5,123 nt of DNA from Syntrophobacterales bacterium (GTDB lineage Bacteria > Desulfobacterota > Syntrophobacteria > BM002), in NCBI GenBank assembly GCA_030613915.1, contig JAUWKY010000188.1, positions 1 to 5,123 on the forward strand, in the 5' to 3' direction. Under the pieces are notes generated by a model, which worked only from the letters and a program-made list of their open reading frames with translations, ran no database searches and was not told where the DNA came from. Both the position numbers and the translations under genes were made by a program. Shown here piece after piece: positions 1-4,556 of the stretch (within the stretch, counting starts at the first letter, position 1; the number at the start of each line of letters is the position of its first letter).

Positions 1-2
1 TG

Positions 3-290
3 CCCCTGCAGCTGAGTCAGATCATAGGCAAGATTGATCGTGGCGAACTGAGCATCCGCTTTCAGCACGAAAACCTGGGTGGGATTCGTAGCACCCTGGA
101 GAACATTGCTAATCGTCTCACTTTGGGCATTATCGTCGCTGCCTTGATAGTGGCCTCCTCGATGATCATCACCACCGGGGTGAAACCCCTGCTTTTCGGT
201 TTCCCCGCCCTTGGCATCATCGGCTACCTGGTCTCTGGAGTTCTGGGCCTCTGGTTGATCTATAACATTCTCCGCAGCCGCAAGTTTTGA
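3..290 (+). CDS. AarF/ABC1/UbiB-family protein, C-terminal fragment (5' end outside window)
   Basis: The frame is open from the first bases of the window to a TGA at 288-290 and gives the last 95 residues of a protein whose start lies upstream. The fragment begins with an amphipathic stretch (PLQLSQIIGKIDRGELSIRF), followed by a polar region ending in ENIANRL. Two hydrophobic segments follow, at about fragment residues 41-57 and 63-87, then a short basic tail (RSRKF). This arrangement of a helix-rich tail after the kinase-like domain plus a hairpin of two membrane helices at the extreme C-terminus is typical of the ABC1/AarF/UbiB atypical kinase family, whose members support quinone biosynthesis or lipid homeostasis at the inner membrane. 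The catalytic part is not in the window, so activity cannot be judged. The symbol ubiB is often given to such genes, but I cannot confirm orthology. It is separated from selD by about 200 nt with a hairpin, so it is probably a separate transcription unit. Confidence 0.8.
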   Translation, partial: PLQLSQIIGKIDRGELSIRFQHENLGGIRSTLENIANRLTLGIIVAALIVASSMIITTGVKPLLFGFPALGIIGYLVSGVLGLWLIYNILRSRKF

Positions 291-301
291 ATCCCTTGAG
301 T

Positions 302-350
302 CTAGCCCGCATATTTCATGAATTGTTGTCTCGAGAAATATGCAGGCTAG
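302..350. repeat. Long imperfect palindrome (16-bp arms) after the UbiB-family gene; possible terminator
   Basis: Arms at 302-317 (CTAGCCCGCATATTTC) and 335-350 (GAAATATGCAGGCTAG) are complementary at 15 of 16 positions. The single mismatch is C308 against A344, and the loop is 17 nt (318-334). It starts 12 nt after the UbiB-family stop codon. Only a short T-rich stretch follows (TTGGATTTTC, 354-363), so as an intrinsic terminator it is not classical. The size and near-perfect symmetry also suit a dispersed palindromic repeat. Which of the two it is cannot be decided from one copy. Confidence 0.7.
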
Positions 351-397
351 TATTGGATTTTCTAATGGAGTATATAGAATTTATCGTGATTATCTAT

Positions 398-426
398 TTG
401 ACCAAAAATCCTCAAGAGCTTAACTT
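398..426 (+). promoter_or_regulatory. selD: Weak sigma-70-like promoter candidate for selD
   Basis: The AT-rich stretch 351-487 lies between the palindrome and selD and holds no gene. The best -35-like box is TTGACC at 398-403. A 17-nt spacer leads to TAACTT at 421-426, which matches the -10 consensus poorly (3 of 6). Other AT-rich hexamers nearby, such as TAGTAT or TATTAA around 448-456, could serve instead. This is offered only as the likeliest area for a start of transcription. Confidence 0.2.
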
Positions 427-475
427 TAGCAATTGTTATTGTTAGGATAGTATTAAAGTTGTAATGGACAAGGTC

Positions 476-480
476 AAGGA
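476..480 (+). promoter_or_regulatory. selD: Ribosome binding site that fixes the selD start at 488
   Basis: AAGGA at 476-480 lies 7 nt before the ATG at 488-490, an ideal Shine-Dalgarno spacing. A stop codon in the same frame (TGA 482-484) lies just upstream, so 488 is the first ATG available in the frame. The GTG at 641, which a standard caller would use because of the TGA at 584, is preceded by CCTGCCGCCA and has no purine-rich site. Confidence 0.7.
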
Positions 481-487
481 ATGAAAA

Positions 488-1585
488 ATGAAAGCGGCTT
501 TTGGCAGACAACTCATTGACCGGCTTCTCCTGAGGAGCTCTACTGAAGAGCCACAGTTGACCCGGTTTGCGGGAAAAGGCGGTTGAGCTTGCAAGATCGG
601 GCCGGAGGATCTGGCCAAAGCTCTCAAAAGCCTGCCGCCAGTGGACGATCCCAACGCACTGGTGGCAGCTGATACCGCTGATGACTGCGCTGTTTACCGG
701 GTGAATGAGACTCACGCCATCGTGCAGTCTGTGGATTTCTTTACACCCATTGTGGATGATCCCTACAGTTTTGGCCAGATCGCCGCGGCCAATGCTCTCA
801 GTGACATCTATGCAATGGGTGCTGAGCCTCTTTTTGCCCTCAGCATCATGGGTTTTCCTCAGCACACTTTGCCACTCAGCGTCATGTCCGATATTCTCCG
901 CGGCGGTGTGGATAAGGCCAAAGAGGCGGGAATTTCCGTGCTGGGTGGCCACACCATCGAGGACAGCGAACTGAAATATGGCTTGGTGGTCACTGCCTAT
1001 GCAGAGATAGATCAGATTCGCACCAACGGAGACGCCAGACCTGGCGATGATTTGGTGCTTACAAAGCCTCTGGGAGTAGGAGCCATCTCTTCAGCCATTC
1101 AGCGTCGTATTGCCAGTGATCCTCTCATTGAAAAGGCGACGGCGCTCATGGCTACTTTGAATAAAGACGCAGCCCAGGCCATGAGAGAGGTTGGCGTTCA
1201 CGCTGTTACTGACGTTACCGGATTTGGTCTTTTGGGACATCTTCTGGAGATGACCCAGGCCAGCAAGGTGAGTGCTGAGATTTTTGCAGGCAAGGTTCCC
1301 ACCCTGGAAGAAGCATGGGAATTCGTCCGCAAAGGCAAGATCCCTGCTGCCACCCACACTAACTTACAATATGTCAATCCACACCTGCGCTACCAGAACG
1401 GGTTGCGCCAGGAAATATCCCTGATGCTGGCCGATCCTCAGACCGCTGGGGGGTTGCTCATTGCCGTATCCTCAGAGAAAACAGAGCAGCTGATAGCCCG
1501 CTTGCAGGAATTGAAAACTCCGGCAGCCTCCCATGTTGGCCGCATCACCGAAGAACAAGACAAGCCTATCGTCGTCTACCCATAA
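488..1585 (+). CDS. selD: Selenide, water dikinase (selenophosphate synthetase), itself a selenoprotein with UGA/Sec at the catalytic position
   Basis: SelD converts selenide and ATP to selenophosphate, the selenium donor for Sec-tRNA and selenouridine tRNA, in the cytoplasm. Read from ATG 488 with TGA 584-586 as Sec, the product has 365 residues (E. coli SelD has 347). The N-terminal part reads LTRFAGKGG-U33-ACKIGPEDL. U33 lines up with the catalytic Cys17 of E. coli and K36 with its essential Lys20. Downstream family blocks continue in the same frame: DTADDCAVY (about 62-70) with metal/ATP-binding aspartates, QSVDFFTPIVDDPYSFGQIAAANALSD, GGHTIEDSELKYGLVVT, DVTGFGLLGHL and ADPQTAGGLL. Conserved SelD sequence on both sides of the TGA, with no frame change, argues against a pseudogene. 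A SECIS-like hairpin starts at the TGA. The start rests on an AAGGA 7 nt upstream. It gives about 15 residues more than E. coli before the LTRF-like block, so a later non-ATG start (for example TTG 557) is possible. The rhodanese gene follows after 5 nt. SelA, SelB and tRNA-Sec genes would have to lie elsewhere in the genome. Confidence 0.93.
584..586 (+). other. selD: In-frame TGA read as selenocysteine (Sec33 of SelD)
   Basis: The TGA sits in the context GGT-TGA-GCT-TGC-AAG, giving Gly-Sec-Ala-Cys-Lys. SelD proteins carry either Cys or Sec at this site, and it is followed closely by the ATP-site lysine. The neighbouring residue C35 corresponds to Cys19 of E. coli. No other stop lies in the frame between 488 and 1582. 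Confidence 0.92.
585..623 (+). promoter_or_regulatory. selD: Bacterial SECIS-like stem-loop in the selD coding sequence
   Basis: GAGCTT (585-590) pairs fully with AAGCTC (618-623), forming a base helix that includes two bases of the UGA. Above it, AGATC (594-598) pairs with GATCT (608-612), leaving a 9-nt apical loop GGGCCGGAG (599-607). An alternative upper stem pairs GGCC (600-603) with GGCC (613-616) and leaves the loop GGAGGATCT (604-612), starting 17 nt after the UGA. Both loops begin with G. Known bacterial SECIS elements lie immediately downstream of the UGA, with a small apical loop that has a G among its first bases and binds SelB. The pairing was found by eye and no folding energy was computed. 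Confidence 0.65.
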
Positions 1586-1590
1586 GCCAT

Positions 1591-2067
1591 ATGAAGCGAT
1601 CTCTCCTCCAGTCAATCGGAATTATAATCATATCCGGAGCCCTTGGCATTGCCGTGAATGCGTTCCGGGCAGAGGGGATTCCCCTGATGGAACGGTGGCA
1701 GGAAAAAGTGCTCAACGAGCAATTGACAGGGGGATTGCCAGCAGTGTCGCTCAAGCAGGTCAAAGAGGTATATAAGCGTGGTGATGCTCTTTTGGTGGAC
1801 GCGCGCGACCCGGAATTTTTTGAGCAGGGACACATCCCAGGAGCGGTGAGTCTCCCAGTGAGAGATTTTGATTCGGTTTTCCCCAGATTAGAGGAGCAGC
1901 TACGGGCGGCACCACGGGTAATCACCTACTGTGATGGTGCCAGCTGCGAGATGAGCGTGGAACTTACCGAAAAACTACTTTTTGCCGGAGTGGATTGGGT
2001 AGAGATCTTCACCGGTGGCATGCAGCAATGGCAAGGAGCTGGGCAGCCGATCGAGGAAGGACGGTGA
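1591..2067 (+). CDS. Membrane-anchored single-domain rhodanese (sulfurtransferase-like)
   Basis: The product has 158 residues. Residues 2-3 are basic (KR), followed by a hydrophobic helix at about 7-24, which looks like an uncleaved anchor or signal with the C-terminal domain outside the cytoplasm. A rhodanese domain covers about 50-155. It contains LLVDARDPEFFEQGHIPGAVSLP (67-89), the active-site strand RVITYCDGASCEMS with the predicted catalytic Cys114, and the closing motif IFTGGMQQWQGAGQPI (139-154). The loop CDGASCE carries a second cysteine (C119). Rhodaneses of this fold carry sulfur, sometimes selenium, as a persulfide on the catalytic Cys, but the natural substrate cannot be read from the sequence. 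The ATG lies 5 nt after the selD stop with no clear Shine-Dalgarno sequence, so translation is probably coupled to selD. The topology, inferred from the N-terminal charges, would put the active site away from cytosolic SelD. Confidence 0.88.
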   Translation: MKRSLLQSIGIIIISGALGIAVNAFRAEGIPLMERWQEKVLNEQLTGGLPAVSLKQVKEVYKRGDALLVDARDPEFFEQGHIPGAVSLPVRDFDSVFPRLEEQLRAAPRVITYCDGASCEMSVELTEKLLFAGVDWVEIFTGGMQQWQGAGQPIEEGR

Positions 2068-2070
2068 GGC

Positions 2071-2097
2071 AGCCCTTCGACAAGCTCAGGACAAGCT
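2071..2097. repeat. Short repeat-like motif with tandem GACAAGCT
   Basis: GACAAGCT occurs at 2079-2086 and again at 2090-2097, a period of 11, inside the stretch beginning AGCCCTTCGACAAGCTCAGG just after the rhodanese stop codon. Sequences of the type CCCTTCGACAAGCTCAGG are, from memory, frequent dispersed repeats in many environmental bacterial genomes. A G-rich, purine-rich run (GGCAGGGGGCAGCAGGCAGG) follows to about 2117. No gene or clear regulatory site was recognised. Confidence 0.45.
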
Positions 2098-2123
2098 GGC
2101 AGGGGGCAGCAGGCAGGAGTTAA

Positions 2124-2296
2124 TGTAAATTACAAATCACAAAACCCAAATAACAAACAAATAACAATGACCGAAATTCAAAATTCCAAACGTTCACATC
2201 ATCTTAAGAAAAGAGAATTCCAATATATGTTTGGGTCATTGAATATTGGAACTTGAGATTTGTTTGTAATTTGGTGCTTGGAATTTGAGATTTTGC
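2124..2296. repeat. AT-rich imperfect inverted repeat, MITE- or REP-like, non-coding
   Basis: This stretch is far more AT-rich than the flanking genes. The left half consists of runs such as ACAAATCACAAAACCCAAAT, and the right half has the opposite-strand flavour (GATTTGTTTGTAATTTGG). Exact inverted pairs are ACAAACAAAT 2153-2162 with 2258-2267, and CAATGACC 2165-2172 with 2234-2241, nested inside. An alternative hairpin pairs TTCCAATAT 2218-2226 with 2243-2251. The overall symmetry and lack of plausible coding suggest a non-autonomous mobile or dispersed repeat inserted between the rhodanese and DoxX genes. No transposase or clear target-site duplication was seen. Confidence 0.55.
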
Positions 2297-2328
2297 AATG
2301 CTTCAACACTCCATGGAAAATGATATAG

Positions 2329-2345
2329 GGTGGGCATCGCCCACC
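2329..2345. repeat. Perfect GC-rich hairpin (7-bp stem) just upstream of the DoxX start
   Basis: GGTGGGC (2329-2335) and GCCCACC (2339-2345) form a perfect 7-bp stem with a 3-nt ATC loop, flanked by GATAT on both sides (2322-2326 and 2346-2350). It ends 7 nt before the ATG at 2353, the place where a ribosome binding site would be expected. No T-run follows, so it is not an intrinsic terminator. Motifs of the form AGGGTGGGCA-GCCCACC are, from memory, abundant dispersed repeats in several bacterial phyla. Confidence 0.65.
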
Positions 2346-2352
2346 GATATGG

Positions 2353-2847
2353 ATGGTATTCATGGGCGAAGATAGGCACATAGCTTCCTGGTTGAGTCAT
2401 CCCAACGTAGCGTTTGTAGCAAGAGTTGTTTTGGGGTGCGTCTTTATTTATGCCAGCCTGGATAAAATCAGGCATCCTGATCTTTTTGCCGAGGCTGTCT
2501 ATAACTACCAACTCTTGCCGGAGGTGGCGGTAAACTTGGTTGCCATTTGTTTGCCGTGGTTGGAATTGCTGAGTGGTGTCCTACTAATATTGGGGCTCTG
2601 GGTCCGGGGAAGTGTATTGGTACTCAGCGGGTTGTTGCTGGTTTTCCTTGGAGCGCTGGGAATCAACCTGGCTCGAGGCCTGGACATCCACTGTGGCTGT
2701 TTTACGACTCAGAGCGCCCATACCATGACCGTGCTGGACCTCTTTCGCGACTCTCTCTTCTTACTCCTTGCCTTTTATCTCTTCTGGCTCTATCAAATCA
2801 GGGGGATTGAAACAAGATTTTCTCTGGCTCAGGTGCTCAAGCGATAG
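2353..2847 (+). CDS. DoxX/MauE-type small membrane protein with Cys-Gly-Cys motif
   Basis: The product has 164 residues (or 161 from the ATG at 2362) and four predicted membrane helices at about 19-36, 58-82, 86-105 and 128-148. The sequence RVVLGCVFIYASLDKIRHPDLFAEAVYNYQLLP (24-56) is the usual opening of DoxX/MauE-like redox-associated membrane proteins. The block NLARGLDIHCGCFT (105-118) places two cysteines, C114 and C116, in the loop between helices 3 and 4. MauE-type members are linked to disulfide or thiol chemistry, and DoxX-type ones to quinone-linked sulfur oxidation. Which applies here is unknown. The gene follows the rhodanese after 285 nt of repeat-rich DNA. The start is uncertain: neither ATG has a good Shine-Dalgarno site, and a GC hairpin lies directly upstream. 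It converges with the GNAT gene, whose stop codon is 41 nt away. Confidence 0.82.
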   Translation: MVFMGEDRHIASWLSHPNVAFVARVVLGCVFIYASLDKIRHPDLFAEAVYNYQLLPEVAVNLVAICLPWLELLSGVLLILGLWVRGSVLVLSGLLLVFLGALGINLARGLDIHCGCFTTQSAHTMTVLDLFRDSLFLLLAFYLFWLYQIRGIETRFSLAQVLKR

Positions 2848-2855
2848 GTCCTATC
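2843..2855. other. Short palindrome over the DoxX stop codon
   Basis: GATAGGTCCTATC is a perfect 13-nt palindrome that includes the TAG stop (2845-2847). As RNA it can form only a 5-bp stem with a 3-nt loop and has no T-run on either strand, so a role as a terminator between the convergent genes is weak. The 41-nt gap to the GNAT stop codon shows no better candidate. Confidence 0.3.
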
Positions 2856-2888
2856 CAGGCTAATCGGTCGCATTCTTCCTTATTAGGA

Positions 2889-3470
2889 TCACTCGAAGCT
2901 CTTCGCCATTAGGATTTTTTCTACACCTTTTTCATCAATCCGGTGAATTTCTTGGTAGCCGAAATGAGTTTTGTACCAATCAGCCTTGCGGTGGGTGACG
3001 ATCCAAAATCCCGTCAATCCTTGTTCGTGGGCCCAATGTTCGGCGCGAGCTAGAAGACTACCACCAACACCTTGCTTGCGGAAAGAAGGATGTACCAGGA
3101 CCTGCGTGCCGCAGGCGAAGTTGCGCAAATGGCTCGCTTTCTGTTCGGGGAAGCGGGGGGGAAACTGAGCCTGCTCAATTACACAGACCAGACCTAACGT
3201 CTGCCCTCCGTGCACGGCCACAATGAGCTCCCGATCTGATTTGCGCACGTAGCGCTGCAATTTATCTTTGAAGGCAGCTCGCTGCCGATCATTCATCTGA
3301 TCACTGAGTTCTTCAACAGCCGGATCCACATCCAATTCGGTAGCCACCTTTAGTTCCCATGAATCTTTCACGAGTCTCCCGGGGAGCAGGATGTCTTGCA
3401 TTGTAAACGAGCGTATAGGGATGAAAGGATTACCGTTCTGGTTCCAAGAAAACTCTGTTGCTATTATCAT
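2889..3470 (-). CDS. GNAT-family N-acetyltransferase
   Basis: The product has 193 residues if it starts at the ATG 3470-3468. A GNAT fold covers about residues 24-185. The strand LIVAVHGGQTLGLVCVIEQ (82-100) is followed by motif A, TQVLVHPSFRKQGVGGSLLARAEHWA (122-147), whose acetyl-CoA pyrophosphate loop is R131-K-Q-G-V-G-G137. Motif B is DWYKTHFGYQEI (164-175). The acceptor substrate cannot be deduced, since the family acetylates small amines, antibiotics, amino acids and proteins. The start codon overlaps the stop codon of the upstream kinase by one base (TAATG), which strongly suggests translational coupling and favours this start over Met24. The gene is last in the cusA-kinase-GNAT series and converges on the DoxX gene. 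Confidence 0.88.
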   Translation of the reverse strand: MIIATEFSWNQNGNPFIPIRSFTMQDILLPGRLVKDSWELKVATELDVDPAVEELSDQMNDRQRAAFKDKLQRYVRKSDRELIVAVHGGQTLGLVCVIEQAQFPPRFPEQKASHLRNFACGTQVLVHPSFRKQGVGGSLLARAEHWAHEQGLTGFWIVTHRKADWYKTHFGYQEIHRIDEKGVEKILMAKSFE

Positions 3471-4537
3471 TATTTGTAGATTCTCTCAACTTTTTCTCCT
3501 CGAATCACCGTAGCTACAGGATCCGCAGCCAACGGTTTACCCGAATACTCTCGCGGAATGATTATAGTGAAAATCGCGCCATGGCCCCACTCACTGGCGA
3601 CCTGAATATCTCCTCCCATATCACGCAATATCTTCCGACATGCGGCTAGGGCTAAACCTTGCCCCATTTCTTTTGTTGTAAAGAATGGCTTGCAAATACT
3701 GGGTAAATGTTCCGGTTTAATTCCAGGCCCTTCATCTTCTATTTCCACACTACAGAAGTTGCCACTCCGACGTGAGCGCAAATGGATTGTCTGTCCTTTA
3801 TCTGAAACTTCTAGGGCATTCTTGATGATTTGCTCTAAAACCCAACCGATCGCATTCTTGTCCACTCTGGAAGGGCACCCGCTCTCATCGAGACTTGTTT
3901 CGAGATTTACTCCGATCTTTCTGGCGGCCTTGTCGTAATTTTCGAACTTTTCTCTAATAACTTCATTCATATCACGAGAGAATACCTGTACGGGTTCTGT
4001 GGTAACAAACGAGGACAAGATTCCGACCATCTGTTCAAGGCGAGACATTTCCTGCTCGAAATTCTCATCTAATCCAACACATTCTTGTTCTTCTGCCTTC
4101 TTAGCTATCCGTTTGAGGGCTCCCAAGAGGTCTTTCATTTCGTGGCCTATAGCAATCGCAGCTCTTCCCAGCACGGTGAGGCTTTCAGCCGCCAGCACCT
4201 CTTCCTGTTGCCTCCTCTGTCTTTCAACCAACCAACCAAGCCCGAAAGCTATGAGGATGAATACCAGAATCTGGGTCATCACCGCCAGACCTGTGGTATG
4301 AGGGTTATCATGAACAAAAATGAAGGGTACATAGATAAGACTAACCACCACAGCAGTGGTCACGCCGAATCTGAGTCCGAACCAGAAACTAGCCAGCAAG
4401 ATAGGGATAAAAAATAGCTCCCGGTGGAGGATGTGCAATTCCATGTTCCCATGAATGTTGCTGTAGTGCAAAATAGATGTCACTATCACCAAACCAGCGA
4501 TCAACGCTATTTTCAGCGATTCTTTTGTGGTATCCAT
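3470..4537 (-). CDS. Membrane sensor histidine kinase
   Basis: The product has 355 residues. The N-terminal sensor part has about four membrane helices (9-27, 40-57, 59-76, 84-103) with very short loops and no large external domain, then a basic, glutamine-rich linker (ERQRRQQEEV). The phospho-acceptor region is LGRAAIAIGHEMKDLLGAL with H132. The catalytic ATPase domain shows the N box EQIIKNALEVS (N240), the G1 box EDEGPGI (267-273), the F box PFFTTK (284-289), the G2 box GQGLAL (292-297) and a typical end, WGHGAIFTIIIP. All ATP-binding elements are intact. The H box has HEMKDLL, where many kinases have HE-x-x-N-P-L. AAGGA (4549-4545) lies 7 nt before the ATG, supporting this start. The gene begins 19 nt after the cusA stop codon, so it is probably in the same transcript and may respond to metal or envelope stress, but this is inference. 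No response regulator lies in the window. Confidence 0.9.
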   Translation of the reverse strand: MDTTKESLKIALIAGLVIVTSILHYSNIHGNMELHILHRELFFIPILLASFWFGLRFGVTTAVVVSLIYVPFIFVHDNPHTTGLAVMTQILVFILIAFGLGWLVERQRRQQEEVLAAESLTVLGRAAIAIGHEMKDLLGALKRIAKKAEEQECVGLDENFEQEMSRLEQMVGILSSFVTTEPVQVFSRDMNEVIREKFENYDKAARKIGVNLETSLDESGCPSRVDKNAIGWVLEQIIKNALEVSDKGQTIHLRSRRSGNFCSVEIEDEGPGIKPEHLPSICKPFFTTKEMGQGLALAACRKILRDMGGDIQVASEWGHGAIFTIIIPREYSGKPLAADPVATVIRGEKVERIYK

Positions 4538-4544
4538 TGGTCCA

Positions 4545-4549
4545 TCCTT
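4545..4549 (-). promoter_or_regulatory. Ribosome binding site for the histidine kinase
   Basis: On the minus strand AAGGA (4549 to 4545) precedes the ATG at 4537-4535 by 7 nt. It sits in the 19-nt gap after the cusA stop codon and leaves no room for a promoter there, which supports cotranscription with cusA. Confidence 0.65.
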
Positions 4550-4556
4550 TTTCGCC

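Noticed and set aside
464..484. Six-codon leader peptide (ATG 464 to TGA 482) in the same frame as selD
   Set aside because: There is no Shine-Dalgarno site before ATG 464, and the AAGGA inside it serves ATG 488. A chance short frame is the simpler reading.
362..952. 196-residue minus-strand open frame across the selD leader and 5' part
   Set aside because: It lies antisense to well-supported selD coding sequence, resembles no family I know, and has no ribosome binding site that I could see.
641..1585. selD as a shorter gene starting at GTG 641
   Set aside because: It has no ribosome binding site, lacks the catalytic residue and the essential lysine, and ignores clear SelD sequence encoded upstream in the same frame across the TGA.
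2065..2256. Readthrough of the rhodanese stop TGA as a second selenocysteine, since the frame stays open to a TGA at about 2254-2256
   Set aside because: The extension is low-complexity translation of the repeat element with no rhodanese similarity. The rhodanese domain is already complete, and no SECIS-like hairpin was seen right after this TGA.
2199..2511. Minus-strand open frames over the repeat region and the DoxX 5' end
   Set aside because: They are translations of AT-rich repeat sequence and antisense to the DoxX-like gene, with no recognisable domain.
2877..2920. Possible plus-strand terminator at the convergent gene ends (TCCT-TATT-AGGA, CGAAG-CT-CTTCG and the T-run 2915-2920)
   Set aside because: The stems are only 4-5 bp, one has a 2-nt loop, and the T-run is 9 nt from the nearest stem and lies in GNAT coding sequence.
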